Shown: positions 25,761 through 36,104 of the stretch, in pieces | How the letters are laid out: every line of letters begins with the position of its first letter | Position numbering within the stretch: the stretch's first letter is position 1 | Assembly (NCBI GenBank): GCA_041398965.1 | Contig: JAWKTT010000019.1 | Coordinates: 1 to 64,000 of the forward strand | Direction of reading: 5' to 3' | DNA length: 64,000 bases | Origin: JAWKTT01 sp041398965 | GTDB lineage: Bacteria > Planctomycetota > Planctomycetia > Planctomycetales > Planctomycetaceae | Notes under the pieces: generated by a model | The model's input: only the letters and a program-made list of their open reading frames with translations | The model's database searches: none | What the model was told of the DNA's origin: nothing | Position numbers and translations under genes: made by a program

Positions 25761-28700
25761 ATGCTGAACAGAGTTTCTTTGTTGTGGTTTTGTGGTCTGT
25801 GGACGTTGTGGTCTGTCGGTTTGGCGACAGTCGGTGTTGCGAGTGCCAGAGGGGCGGAACAGATTGTCTATAACCGAGACATTCGCCCATTGCTGTCGGA
25901 CAACTGCTTCTCCTGTCACGGCCCCAGCGAAGCGGGGCGTGGGGGAGACCTGCGACTGGATGTGCGGGAAGCGGCCTTGGAAGGGGACGCGTTTGTTCCG
26001 GGTCGGGCTGATGAGAGCGAGCTAATTCGTCGGATTCGTTCGACCGATCCCGACGTGATGATGCCTCCCCCCGCCTCGAAGAAGACCTTGACAGCAGAGC
26101 AGCGGCAATTGTTGACACGCTGGGTGGAAGAGGGAGCGCAGTATCAGCCGCATTGGTCGTTTATCACCCCGGAGAAACCGCCTGTCCCGCAAGTGGACGA
26201 CGGAGGCTGGGCTCGCAACGATATCGATCGCTTCGTGCTGGCACGTCTGCAAGCGCATGGTCTGAAGCCGTCTCCTGAAGCAGACCGAGCGACGTTGATT
26301 CGCCGGGTTGCTCTTGACCTGACCGGTCTCCCCCCAACCGTCGAAGAACTGGACCGCTTCCTGGCGGACAGTTCGGAAGCCGGTTACAGCCAGATGATCG
26401 ACTACTACTTCAGTCGTCCTGCTTACGGCGAACGGATGGCTCTCGCCTGGTTAGACTCTGCTCGATACGGCGACACCAGCGTCCTGCATGCCGATGGCCC
26501 CCGTTATATGTGGCCATGGCGAGACTGGGTCATCCGGTCGTTTAACAACAATCAGCCGTTCGATCAGTTTTCGATCGAACAGATCGCCGGCGACCTGATC
26601 CCCAACGCGACGGTCGATCAGAAGATTGCATCGGGCTTCAATCGAAATCATGCGACGACGGATGAAGGTGGAGCAATCGCCGAAGAGTGGCGGGTCGATT
26701 ACGTGGTGGATCGGGTGCAGACCACATCCAACGTTTGGCTCGGGCTGTCGATGGAATGCGGGCAGTGTCACTCGCACAAGTTCGACCCCATTTCACAGAA
26801 GGAATACTACGCATTCTTCGCGTTCTTTAATCAAACCTCCGATCCTGGAATGCAGACCCGCAAGGGAAATCAGGCCCCGATCGTGAATGTTCCGGACGCG
26901 GTTCGGGATCAGAAAATTTCCGAACTCGAAGCGACATTGGCCGGCAACGACAAGGCTCAGAAAGAACATGTTGCCAATTGCGAGCCTCAGTTTATCGAGT
27001 GGTTGACGTCGGCCCGCAGAGAGTTAGAGTCGAAAGGTGGTCCGCAACCTCCGGGGGATCTGCTCGCCCACTTCCCCTTCGATGAGCTCTCCGGCAAGGC
27101 TGTGACCGGCACCCTGTCGACGGCGAAGAACCAACAGCACAAGGGGAAGGTGAACGGGAAAGAACTTTGGCAACCGGGCAAGTTTGGCAACGGATTCGCC
27201 GTCGATGGGAGCAACTTTATCGACCTAGGGGATATCGCGAATTTCGACCGTGATGAGGCGTTCACGAGTAGTTGTTGGGTTCGTCCCGACGGAGTTCCTA
27301 ATGGGGCTCCGGTCGCCAAGATGGACGAAGGGGACTCGCATCGTGGCTGGGACATGCTGTTCCAAAACGGACAGTTGACGGTCCATATTATTCACAACTG
27401 GCCGAGCAACGCGATCAAGATCATCACCAAGAACCAACTGCCGAAGGATGAGTGGGGGCACATCTGTGTCACTTACGACGGGTCGGGCAAAGCGGCTGGG
27501 GTCAAGGTGTACTTCAATGGAGAGTTGCAACCTTGGGATGCCGCGTCCGATTCTCTGACGGGAACTACGAAGTCGAAAGTCCCCCTCAAGATTGGTCGCC
27601 GCAACAACAGCGGCCAGTTCAAGGGGATTGTGGACGATCTCCGTTTGTACGGCCGGGAATTGACGTCGGCAGAGGCAGCGAACCTTGCCGGATCGGACCC
27701 GATTGCACCGTTGCTCGCCATCGCTTCGGAGAGTATCGAGCCCGAGCAACTCGCTACATTGCGGACGCACTACCTGACAACGATCGACGCCGAGAATCTG
27801 CGTCTGATTGCCGAACAGAAGGAACTCACCGGCGAGATCGAGTCATTAAAGAAACAGGTCGTCACCAGTATGGTGATGGGGGAACAGGAGAAGCCACGCG
27901 ACACCTTCCTGTTGATGCGAGGGAGTTATGCTGCCCCGGATACCAGCGAAGTGATCAAGCCGAACGTCCCAAGTATCTTTCCACCGTTGCCCGCAGGAGC
28001 ACCTCAGAATCGGCTCGGATTGGCTCAGTGGATGTTCGCTCCCGAGAACCCCTTAACGGCCCGCGTTGCAATCAATCGGTACTGGGCGATGCTGTTCGGA
28101 CAAGGGATCGTCGTCTCGTCGATGGACTTTGGTTCACAAGGAACCTGGCCGACACATCCCGAGTTACTCGACTGGCTGGCGGTCGATTTCCGCGAAAATG
28201 GTTGGGATACACGGCGAGCCCTCAAGCAGATGATGATGTCGGCCACCTACCGTCAGACGTCGCGGAAGACCCCCGAATTGGCCGAGAAGGATCCCCAGAA
28301 CCAGTTGCTTGCGCGGGGGGCAAGGTTCCGTCTTCAAGGTGAGTTCATTCGCGACACCGCACTAGCGGTCAGTGGTCTGATGGTCGATCAAGTCGGCGGG
28401 CCGAGCGTTAAACCGTATCAGCCGCCGGGGTTGTGGTTCGAGGTCTCGTTGACTGGCGAACGGTTTACACAGGACAAGGGGGCCGACCTGTATCGAAAGA
28501 GCATGTACATCTATTGGAAGCGCTCTGCACCGCATCCGGGGATGCAGATTTTTGACGCTCCGACTCGCGAGAAGTGCGTTGTCCAGCGGGCTGTGACAAA
28601 CACGCCACTGCAAGCCCTATACGCCATGAACGACGTGCAGTTTGTCGAAGCCGCCAGGAACTTCGCCGAACGATTGCTCACTTCGTCCGAACAGACCCCT

Positions 28701-28949
28701 GAGTCGCGTCTCCGTCTGGCGTATCGTCAGGTGACGTCACAGGAGCCGAGCGAACGAACGATGCAGACTCTGCTCAAGTTGCTTCAGGACGAGCAGACTC
28801 GTTTCGCCTCAAACGAAGCCGCCGCCAAGGAACTGCTGTCAGTTGGGGAATCGAAACGAAATGAAGCGCTCCCCCTGACGGAGCACGCTGCATGGACCGT
28901 GGTGACCAACGTCCTGCTCAACCTCGACCAAGCCCTCACGCGATACTAA
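25761..28949 (+). CDS. PSCyt1-DUF1549-LamG-DUF1553 cytochrome protein
   Basis: 1062 residues with a signal peptide. An N-terminal cytochrome domain shows CFSCHG near residue 55 and a PPPASKKTLT segment; DUF1549 follows (ARNDIDRFVLARL onward), then a LamG/concanavalin-like module inserted at about residues 430-650, and DUF1553 to the end. This gene type is almost confined to Planctomycetota and relatives and is usually paired with DUF1501, as here, 119 bases downstream. The LamG insert suggests polysaccharide contact. Role is thought to be polysaccharide breakdown or redox at the cell surface but is not established. Confidence 0.93.
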   Translation: MLNRVSLLWFCGLWTLWSVGLATVGVASARGAEQIVYNRDIRPLLSDNCFSCHGPSEAGRGGDLRLDVREAALEGDAFVPGRADESELIRRIRSTDPDVMMPPPASKKTLTAEQRQLLTRWVEEGAQYQPHWSFITPEKPPVPQVDDGGWARNDIDRFVLARLQAHGLKPSPEADRATLIRRVALDLTGLPPTVEELDRFLADSSEAGYSQMIDYYFSRPAYGERMALAWLDSARYGDTSVLHADGPRYMWPWRDWVIRSFNNNQPFDQFSIEQIAGDLIPNATVDQKIASGFNRNHATTDEGGAIAEEWRVDYVVDRVQTTSNVWLGLSMECGQCHSHKFDPISQKEYYAFFAFFNQTSDPGMQTRKGNQAPIVNVPDAVRDQKISELEATLAGNDKAQKEHVANCEPQFIEWLTSARRELESKGGPQPPGDLLAHFPFDELSGKAVTGTLSTAKNQQHKGKVNGKELWQPGKFGNGFAVDGSNFIDLGDIANFDRDEAFTSSCWVRPDGVPNGAPVAKMDEGDSHRGWDMLFQNGQLTVHIIHNWPSNAIKIITKNQLPKDEWGHICVTYDGSGKAAGVKVYFNGELQPWDAASDSLTGTTKSKVPLKIGRRNNSGQFKGIVDDLRLYGRELTSAEAANLAGSDPIAPLLAIASESIEPEQLATLRTHYLTTIDAENLRLIAEQKELTGEIESLKKQVVTSMVMGEQEKPRDTFLLMRGSYAAPDTSEVIKPNVPSIFPPLPAGAPQNRLGLAQWMFAPENPLTARVAINRYWAMLFGQGIVVSSMDFGSQGTWPTHPELLDWLAVDFRENGWDTRRALKQMMMSATYRQTSRKTPELAEKDPQNQLLARGARFRLQGEFIRDTALAVSGLMVDQVGGPSVKPYQPPGLWFEVSLTGERFTQDKGADLYRKSMYIYWKRSAPHPGMQIFDAPTREKCVVQRAVTNTPLQALYAMNDVQFVEAARNFAERLLTSSEQTPESRLRLAYRQVTSQEPSERTMQTLLKLLQDEQTRFASNEAAAKELLSVGESKRNEALPLTEHAAWTVVTNVLLNLDQALTRY

Positions 28950-29068
28950 ACCTTATCGTGCAGCATGAAACACCCCCTTCAACACCCTTCTAGGGCGTCG
29001 ATGAGACCCCACGGTAACTCGAAACGCATCACTCCTTCCGATCGACTCAGACCGCACCGAGGCACGAC

Positions 29069-30529
29069 ATGAATCCGATTCAACAACGACTCAGCGAGAT
29101 CACCCGCCGGTACTTCCTGGAGCGAAGTTGTGGGGCGCTCGGAGCAGCCGGGCTGTCGACCCTGATGGCTCCCGGATCGAGTCGCGGGGCCGAGATGGAG
29201 TTGAAGTCACAAGGACTCCCGGGCCTCCCACACTTTCCCGGGACGGCCAAGCGGGTCATCTACCTGTTTCTTTCCGATGGTCCCTCGCACATTGACATGT
29301 TCGATTATCACCCGGAGATGCGGGACTTTCATGGACAGGAACTTCCAGAGGAAGTGCGTCAGGGGCAACGGCTCACCGGGATGACCAGCGGGCAGAAGTC
29401 GTTCCCGTGCGTCGCGCCGATGTTCAAGTTCGATCGCTATGGAGAGCACGGGACCTGGGTCAACAGCGACTTGCTCCCCTACACCGCTTCCGTGGTCGAC
29501 GACATCACGCTCATCAAGAGCATGCACACCGAGGCGATCAACCACGACCCTGCGATGACATTCATCAACACGGGAACGCAACAGTTGGGCAAACCCTCGA
29601 TGGGGTCGTGGCTTAGCTATGGTTTAGGGAGCATGAACGAGAACCTCCCGGCGTATGTGGTGATGGTCTCGAAGGGGCGTGGACAGCAGCAAGCCCTCTT
29701 CTCGCGACTGTGGGGTGCCGGTTTTTTGCCGAGCGAGCATCAGGGGGTCAAGATGCGGGGCGGGTCCGATCCGGTCCTCTATCTGACAAACCCACCGGGC
29801 ATCGACCGGGAGAGTCGACGGCGTCAACTCGATGCGTTGGCAACGCTCAATGCCGAAGAGTTCGAAGCCTCTCGCGATCCCGAAACGAGTGCCCGCATCG
29901 CTCAGTACGAAATGGCCTTCCGGATGCAGACCGCGGTTCCCGAACTGTTCGACGTCAGCACCGAACCGGAGTCGACGTTTCAACTGTACGGCGAAGAGGC
30001 CCGAAAGCCCGGCACCTTCGCACGCAACGTGCTGTTAGGTCGCCGCATGTTAGAACAAGGGGTCCGTTACATTCAGTTGTTCCATCGTGGCTGGGACCAG
30101 CATGGGTCATTGCCAGCAAACCTTCGCAACCAGTGTAAAGACGTCGATCAGGCCGCTGCGGCACTCATCACCGACTTGAAACAACGTGGCATGTTTGAAG
30201 ACACGCTGATCGTTTGCGGCGGAGAGTTCGGCCGCACGATCTATTCGCAAGGAGCACTGACGGCCGACAACCATGGCCGCGACCACCATGGACGATGTTT
30301 TACGACTTGGGTGGCCGGTGGCGGAGTGAAGCGAGGTTTCGAGTACGGCCTCAGCGATCACTGGTCTTACAACATCCTGGAGAACCCGGTCCACATCAAC
30401 GACCTCAACGCAACCATCCTCCACACGCTGGGGATCGACCACGAACGGCTGACCTACAAGTATCAGGGGCTCGACCAGCGCCTCACCGGCGTCGAAGGGG
30501 CCAAGGTCGTTCACGACATCCTTGCCTAA
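29069..30529 (+). CDS. DUF1501 family secreted protein
   Basis: 486 residues with a Tat-type start (TRRYFLERSCGALGAAGL). The alkaline-phosphatase/sulfatase-like fold is suggested by FLSDGPSHIDMFDYHPEM near residue 70 and GGEFGRTIYSQG and DNHGRDHHGRCFT near residues 390-415. DUF1501 genes nearly always sit after a DUF1549/DUF1553 gene, which holds here. Likely a periplasmic hydrolase acting with its partner. Confidence 0.93.
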   Translation: MNPIQQRLSEITRRYFLERSCGALGAAGLSTLMAPGSSRGAEMELKSQGLPGLPHFPGTAKRVIYLFLSDGPSHIDMFDYHPEMRDFHGQELPEEVRQGQRLTGMTSGQKSFPCVAPMFKFDRYGEHGTWVNSDLLPYTASVVDDITLIKSMHTEAINHDPAMTFINTGTQQLGKPSMGSWLSYGLGSMNENLPAYVVMVSKGRGQQQALFSRLWGAGFLPSEHQGVKMRGGSDPVLYLTNPPGIDRESRRRQLDALATLNAEEFEASRDPETSARIAQYEMAFRMQTAVPELFDVSTEPESTFQLYGEEARKPGTFARNVLLGRRMLEQGVRYIQLFHRGWDQHGSLPANLRNQCKDVDQAAAALITDLKQRGMFEDTLIVCGGEFGRTIYSQGALTADNHGRDHHGRCFTTWVAGGGVKRGFEYGLSDHWSYNILENPVHINDLNATILHTLGIDHERLTYKYQGLDQRLTGVEGAKVVHDILA

Positions 30530-30745
30530 CCTCGATACCGTTTACGTTTCCATGATCCGTGACCTCCTGTCATACCTGTTCGACACAAGAATTTCGGAGA
30601 GCACGGGCAAAACGAGGCTGCTTCTCCTCCATGGGAATGCCTGATGAATGAGTGACATCGACCGTGGGTGAGGGAGAAGTGTTCCTCCAACCTCATCGCA
30701 GGAATCGAGCCGAACTGTATTTGGGCGGCGGTGAACCAATGCCCG

Positions 30746-31873
30746 TTAGTCGCGGAAGCGGAACGGGGCCCCGGTCACTTCGTAGCCGGGGCGAAGGGAG
30801 ATGTTCGCCAACAGACCAAGGGCAATCATCGTGACGACGAAACTGCTCCCGCCGTAGCTCATCAGCGGGAGAGTGAGTCCGGTGATCGGCATCAATCCGA
30901 CGGTCATGCCGATGTTGATTAACATCTGCGAGGCGAGCAGGATCACGATGCCGACGGCTAAGAGGCGTCCAAAAGGGTCTTGAGTTTTCGCTGCGATCCA
31001 CAGGCCGCTGGCAAAAAGGGTGAGGTACAAGAGAGTGACCGTCAGCACCCCGAGAAAGCCCCAGCGTTCGGCAATCAGGCAGAAGACAAAGTCGGTCCGC
31101 GAAGCAGGAAGGTGATAGGCGAAGGGGTCATCGACAGCGGCTCCCTGATGGTAGCTGCCGGTGGTACCACCGAGGGCGATCATGAGTTTGGACTGATGCA
31201 GGTGGTAGCCGTCTCCCTGGGGGGCAAAGCCGCTGTCTGTCTGTTGAAACAGCGTTGTCACGCGAGACTTCTGTTCGGAACTCATTGCTGTCCAAACCAA
31301 GGGGGTCACCGCGAGTCCGGAGATCGTGACGAGGAGCAGGTGTCGCCACTTGGCTCCGGCAGCGATCAACATCCCGAACAGGATCGGGAGAAACAGCAGC
31401 GACGTCCCTAAGTCGGGTTCTCGCAGAATGAGCAGGAGTGGGACTAATGTGAGGGCGAATGGGATCATCAGCCCCCGCAAGGTTCGATGGTTTTGCTCGT
31501 ACATTAAGTGATGTGCGAGCATCATGATGAAGGTGAGTTTCGCGAACTCCGACGGCTGCAAGTCGGCAAATCCAAGTGGAATCCAACGGTGCGAGCCGAA
31601 TTTCGCCGGAAAGAGATAAACTCCGATCAGTAACAACAGCGAGACCAGAAACCCCCCGGTACACCACGGTTTGAGCAAACGATAGGGAACCGCCACTGTC
31701 GCCAGAAAGATGGGAAAGGCGACAACCATCCAGATGGTCTGCCGAAGGGCGAAGGCCCCCTGCCCTGTCAGTTCGTCACCCCGCGAGAGTCCCAGCAGGC
31801 CGGCAATTGACAACAGCACGGCACAGACGGGAATCGTCCAGGGAAATCGTTGCCAGGCGGTTGCTGAAGACAT
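30746..31873 (-). CDS. rodA: SEDS-family peptidoglycan polymerase
   Basis: 375 residues with about ten transmembrane segments. Family motifs include HRWIPLGFADLQPSEFAKL and the catalytic-loop aspartate in REPDLGTS, plus GLTLPLMSYGGSS at the C-terminus. SEDS proteins polymerise glycan strands from lipid II together with a class B PBP; none is adjacent. RodA fits better than FtsW by overall sequence, but the two are hard to separate by eye. Together with murB and murC it supports a peptidoglycan wall. Confidence 0.88.
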   Translation of the reverse strand: MSSATAWQRFPWTIPVCAVLLSIAGLLGLSRGDELTGQGAFALRQTIWMVVAFPIFLATVAVPYRLLKPWCTGGFLVSLLLLIGVYLFPAKFGSHRWIPLGFADLQPSEFAKLTFIMMLAHHLMYEQNHRTLRGLMIPFALTLVPLLLILREPDLGTSLLFLPILFGMLIAAGAKWRHLLLVTISGLAVTPLVWTAMSSEQKSRVTTLFQQTDSGFAPQGDGYHLHQSKLMIALGGTTGSYHQGAAVDDPFAYHLPASRTDFVFCLIAERWGFLGVLTVTLLYLTLFASGLWIAAKTQDPFGRLLAVGIVILLASQMLINIGMTVGLMPITGLTLPLMSYGGSSFVVTMIALGLLANISLRPGYEVTGAPFRFRD

Positions 31874-32243
31874 TGTGCGTCATCATGACAGAGTATTGTG
31901 AAGAGCCGACTGGTCCATCAGGCTCGTAACGATCACTTCCTCAAACTCCAAATCTGCGGCAGGTCGCAATCCGTTCGGCGAGCCAGACATCCTTCGCCAA
32001 CATCAAGCCGCCTGGGACTTGTTACCGAACCGCTTGCACGGTGTCGCTAAGGTGCGTGATGTTTTGGGGGGCATTCCTAACTTTGTCAAAAATCCCCAAT
32101 CGGAGGCGTCAACCGACCCGAGGCTCCTTCTCCCCTGAGACAGTCCTTGAAGTTGGGGAATCGATCGTGGGGAAGGAGGGAGGCGGGTATGTCGTCAACC
32201 GCAAAGTGAGGAAGAGGCCCAATGGCTTGTGCCGGACAAACAA
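31874..32243. other. Intergenic stretch with a dispersed repeat fragment
   Basis: No gene seen. At 32093-32150 a segment (GGAGGCGTCAACCGACCCGA then CTCCTTCTCCCCTGAGAC) closely matches one at 34493-34545. Confidence 0.5.
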
Positions 32244-34220
32244 CTACTTCTTCAGCAGCTCTCCCAGTTGTTTCTTGAGGTCTTCGATCGAGAGAGCGGT
32301 TGAGAGGACGCGGCCATCTTGTCCGACGAGGAACATTGTGGGCATGGTGATAATGCCAAACTCTTGAGCCGGACGGCTTTCGAGGCCCCCTTCTTCGGCG
32401 ATGTTTGGCCACGGCATCTTATATTGTTGAAGATACTGCTGAACCGGTGCCCCTTCCGTGTCGACATTGACCCCCAGCACCTCAAAGCCTTCCCGGCGAT
32501 AGGTCGAGTACAATTCGATGAGTTGCGGCAACTCCTTGGTGAACGGTTCGCACCACGTTGCCCAGTAGACAACGACGAGAACCTTGCCACGATACTGACG
32601 GGCATCGGCTGTGCCCCCACCCATCAATTTCCCGGTCAAAGGCAACGGGCCACCCGGGAGATTCAGACGTCGCAAAGACCCTTGTCCCCGAACAGCCGTG
32701 GGGGCTTGTGGAAAGTCGCTGACGAGTCGTTCGTAGGTCTTCTTTGCCGCGTCGGCGTTTCCGGCGAACTCCTGACTCACCCCCAGTTGCAACAGGGCGT
32801 CCGCTGCGTTTTCGGCTTTCGGATAGTCGCGAACAAACTCTTCCAGATGTGCGATCCAGGCAGTCTGTAACTTGGCACGAGATTCCGCATCAGCGGTCTG
32901 AGCTTGCAGGCTGTACTCGGCCCCCTTGCGCTGAAACAAGGTGTACGGGAGCAATTCCGAGTTGGGATACTTTTGGCGATATTCTTCCTCAATCTGCTGC
33001 AACTCGGCCAGCCCGTTCGGGTAGAGATTCATTTGAACTGCGGCGGAAATTCCGTCGACACGTTGCCGTTGCCACATGTCCCGGTCGGTGGCATCTGTCC
33101 CGGCTGCTGTCGCGAGCTTGGCAAGATAACTCGATCGCATCGTGTGATAGCGAATCGCCTCTTCCTTCGGGGCGGTTGGTCCTGGGGCTCGTTTGTCGAG
33201 TTCTTCTAACTGCCCGATCAGAAGTCGCGTCTCTTCCGAAAGCTGCCCGCCAACTTCTGGGCCGGCTCCTTGTGTGGCCGGGTTCATCAGGAGGGTCGCG
33301 AAGGCGATGTCGGTCTGTCCCGGCTCGATTGGCTGGGGGATTGATGTCAGCTTCCAGACGTCACCGACTTGAACCATTTCGCCCACCTGGACGAATCCGG
33401 TCTCTGTTCCGATCTGCATAATCGCCATCACGTTTTCATAGACGAGCATATCCCGAGTTGCTTTCCCGTCTTCTCGCGGGATGACGCTGGGCATCAGCAT
33501 CGAGCTATCGAATCGAATCCAGCTTGCTCCCTTGGTTAAGACTTTGGAACGACTCGTCAACTCGCGAACCTTTGTCGCGGGGTCTTGAACACCTTCGAGA
33601 ATCTGACTTGCCAGGCGGGATTCGATCCCCAGGGCCTTAATGTCCTGTGCATCAATCAAGGTGGCGGTTAGTCCAGCGATGTTATTCGTCGCCATCGCCA
33701 TAACCGCCTCTCGCGATGCCTCTTCGGCCGAAATTCGAAGCCAGCGGTCGATCTTTCCATCTTCATTCTGGTCGACCCCCCAGCGTGATCCCCCTGCGTT
33801 CAACCAGCGACTCTGGTCGACCTCGTTGTTGGCGTTGGTGTCGATGTCGCGGTAGACCTCGAGGCCATGTTGAAAGTAACGCCACTGATCGACCACGTTG
33901 TCCCCGTCAGTGTCGACAAACCTTCGGAGTGGCTGCCCGGCTGGACCAAGGACGGCCCAGCCCGACCCCTTCTGACTCTTTTCGACCTTCACCGTACACT
34001 TGGCGATCTCGTCCGACGCGGGGATGTCATACTCGACCCCCGGCTGCACCGGGCGGTACTTGAGAATCTGTTCGACAGAAACACCCTGAGCCATCGCCAG
34101 CGAAGGGAAGTAGTTTCCTCCCGCAATCGTGCAGGCCAGCAGTAACAGCGTTTGAGACAGTCGCCGGCTTGAAACCAATGAACTGGGGCCTGCGTTGTGC
34201 TGTGCTGAATTCGTCGACAT
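32244..34220 (-). CDS. Secreted TlpA-like protein with calcium-type loops and lost resolving cysteine
   Basis: About 658 residues. Signal peptide, then a region with three acidic loops (DTDGDNVVDQW, DTNANNEVDQ, DQNEDGKID) of the EF-hand/thrombospondin type-3 kind at about residues 100-165. A helical TPR-like middle (around residues 390-510) is followed by a C-terminal thioredoxin-fold domain of the TlpA type. Its active site reads WATWCEPFTKE, so the CxxC motif is reduced to CxxF. Without the second cysteine it cannot act as a normal disulfide reductase; a binding or mixed-disulfide role is possible. Domain calls are confident, function is not. Confidence 0.8.
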   Translation of the reverse strand: MSTNSAQHNAGPSSLVSSRRLSQTLLLLACTIAGGNYFPSLAMAQGVSVEQILKYRPVQPGVEYDIPASDEIAKCTVKVEKSQKGSGWAVLGPAGQPLRRFVDTDGDNVVDQWRYFQHGLEVYRDIDTNANNEVDQSRWLNAGGSRWGVDQNEDGKIDRWLRISAEEASREAVMAMATNNIAGLTATLIDAQDIKALGIESRLASQILEGVQDPATKVRELTSRSKVLTKGASWIRFDSSMLMPSVIPREDGKATRDMLVYENVMAIMQIGTETGFVQVGEMVQVGDVWKLTSIPQPIEPGQTDIAFATLLMNPATQGAGPEVGGQLSEETRLLIGQLEELDKRAPGPTAPKEEAIRYHTMRSSYLAKLATAAGTDATDRDMWQRQRVDGISAAVQMNLYPNGLAELQQIEEEYRQKYPNSELLPYTLFQRKGAEYSLQAQTADAESRAKLQTAWIAHLEEFVRDYPKAENAADALLQLGVSQEFAGNADAAKKTYERLVSDFPQAPTAVRGQGSLRRLNLPGGPLPLTGKLMGGGTADARQYRGKVLVVVYWATWCEPFTKELPQLIELYSTYRREGFEVLGVNVDTEGAPVQQYLQQYKMPWPNIAEEGGLESRPAQEFGIITMPTMFLVGQDGRVLSTALSIEDLKKQLGELLKK

Positions 34221-34486
34221 GGTAAACATCTCTCCACTCCCTGGATGCATTTGCGAGCCATCTTCTTTGCGTTACTCACCTCGAGAGGAGAGGCTGCCAG
34301 CGAGTCTCACAAGACTCCGCCGAATCTGAGACTTGATGTCAAAGAGACACGGCCTCGATCAATACTTCCCCACCCGAGCGAGTGTTCACACTCCCTTGCC
34401 GCCGATTCTATACAAGTTGGCAAGTCGAGGTCACGACCAGTTTTGCGAAGAAGCATCCTCGGGTGCATTCCCCACATGGCAACTCC

Positions 34487-34714
34487 CCGAACCGGAGGCG
34501 TCAGCCGACGCGAGACTCCTTCTCCCCCGGAGACGACGCTCCGACTTCAGACCGCGTTCCCACGGGGAGAGAAGGTCGGGTTGAGGGGGCGAACAGTGAC
34601 CTTTCGTTCGGCAAATTCCCGTCAATCGATGCCGCCTCTTATCCCCCTCACCCCGTCCCTCTCCCCCGCTGGAAAGTCCTATGAAATAGGAAAGTCGATA
34701 GCGGGGGAGAGGGA
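34487..34714. repeat. Two intergenic repeat elements
   Basis: 34493-34545 matches the fragment near 32093-32150. 34643-34714 is the second copy of the CCCTCACCCCGTCCCTCTCC hairpin with 15-bp arms (34656-34670 / 34700-34714). The rest of 34221-34840 shows no gene. Confidence 0.7.
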
Positions 34715-34841
34715 GAGGCTGACAACAAAGATCACCCGTTGGCGGGGATCACAATCCGGGGAAAGTACCCCATCCTCGGGTGGACAACGCATGAGAGACC
34801 GGCATCGCGAAACGCTGCAGAATCGGGTTCAGCCTTAAAAG

Positions 34842-34966
34842 ACTGTTGAAAAACGTGGGTCAGGCTTTCCAGACTGGCATCGTGCCGTCTGAAGTCTCAG
34901 CAAAAAAGGGGACAAGATGCTCTCTTCAGATTGGAAAATCTGATCCACGTTCGTTTTTCAACAGGC
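34842..34966. repeat. Dispersed repeat, copy C
   Basis: About 125 bp with imperfect terminal inverted repeats: CTGTTGAAAAACGTGGGTCA at the left, and the inverse of CCTGTTGAAAAACG...CGTGGATCAG at the right, plus an internal CAGATTGGAAAATCTG hairpin. It contains no gene. The best preserved copy of the family. Confidence 0.8.
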
Positions 34967-35114
34967 CGCGAAATGCCTCACGCCAACGGACATTATTTCG
35001 TCTGTGTCAAATGAGAGTTGTCGAGAACTTGACGAATGGATGCCTTGCCGGTTCGATAAAATTCAATGTGACCGATATTGCCACTGTCAATCAGCTGCAG
35101 AGCGGAATGGCCGA

Positions 35115-36104
35115 TCACTTCCGGAACGGAAGGATGAGGCTGCCGACGGCGATGCCGAGCTTGCGGGTTGTGGTGAGTCGGATTCGCCGCGAGTAGACGT
35201 CGTAGTTTTGACGTCGGATTTCCTGTAACAACCCGCCGTAAATGCGGAACATGGCCGACAGGATGGTACGGCCCGGTCGATGCAAGTTGCGAAAAAGGTG
35301 ACGCCCCCGGTCGTAGTAATGTTGTGCCCGTTCGACCTGAAACGCCATCAACTCCCGAAAGCGGTCGTCGAGCGGTCCGGTTGCGAGTTCATCGCGGGTG
35401 TAATCAAAGCGTTCGAGTTCGTCAGCCGGAAGGTAGACTCGTCCCATCTGAGCATCTTCCCGGAGGTCGCGGAGGATGTTGGTCAGTTGAAACGCGGTCC
35501 CACAATCGATGGCACGATCTTTTGCCTCAGCCCCGTCGTAGCCCCAAACGTGCAGACAACACAGTCCGACGGCCCCGGCGACGTGATAGCAGTATTGGTT
35601 CAATTCGCCAAAGGAAGCCATCAGTCGGGGTGAAAGATCGGACTCGACCCCTTCGATCACGTCGAGCAACAACTGCACCGGAATTTGATTCCGATAGACA
35701 ACGTCGGTCAAAGCCGGGAAGACGTTCGTTGATTCACCCAGCGCAGGTGATAGTTGCTGGCCGGTCGCGCTCTTGCTGTGGGCCGCCAAATTGGGGAGGG
35801 TGGCACAGTCGACCCCATTGGAGGTTGGCAGTTCGAGGGGTGAGGGGGGCTCAGTTTTTGGTGCGTTTGTGTGGAATATCGAAACGACACGTTCTCGCCA
35901 CTGAGTCAGGTTCACTTGGCGCCGGGCAACATCAATGGTCGTGTCGTCTCCGATGTCGTCGGTCAACCTCATGAAGGTGTAGAGGACGCACATATCCCGG
36001 AACATGCTGCGAGGGAGCGTCAGAAAGGAGAAGTAGAAGTTTCGTCCCTGACGGCGGGCCAACTGCTGGCAGTATCGAAAGGAGTCATTCAGGCTGAGGG
36101 ACAT
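35115..36104 (-). CDS. hpnD: Presqualene diphosphate synthase-type protein
   Basis: 329 residues of the squalene/phytoene synthase fold. The first aspartate-rich motif is FMRLTDDIGDD near residue 48 and the second is in ILRDLREDAQMGRVYLP near residue 215. In the HpnC/D/E route HpnD joins two farnesyl diphosphates to presqualene diphosphate. Residues about 77-125 are a low-complexity insertion (PKTEPPSPLELP...) absent from typical members. It overlaps the 3' end of hpnC by 16 bases, so the two are translationally coupled. hpnE is not in the window. Confidence 0.88.
   Translation of the reverse strand: MSLSLNDSFRYCQQLARRQGRNFYFSFLTLPRSMFRDMCVLYTFMRLTDDIGDDTTIDVARRQVNLTQWRERVVSIFHTNAPKTEPPSPLELPTSNGVDCATLPNLAAHSKSATGQQLSPALGESTNVFPALTDVVYRNQIPVQLLLDVIEGVESDLSPRLMASFGELNQYCYHVAGAVGLCCLHVWGYDGAEAKDRAIDCGTAFQLTNILRDLREDAQMGRVYLPADELERFDYTRDELATGPLDDRFRELMAFQVERAQHYYDRGRHLFRNLHRPGRTILSAMFRIYGGLLQEIRRQNYDVYSRRIRLTTTRKLGIAVGSLILPFRK

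Noticed and set aside
35324..35974. Long frame opposite hpnD
   Set aside because: Antisense shadow of a confidently assigned gene in GC-rich DNA, arginine-rich with no family similarity.
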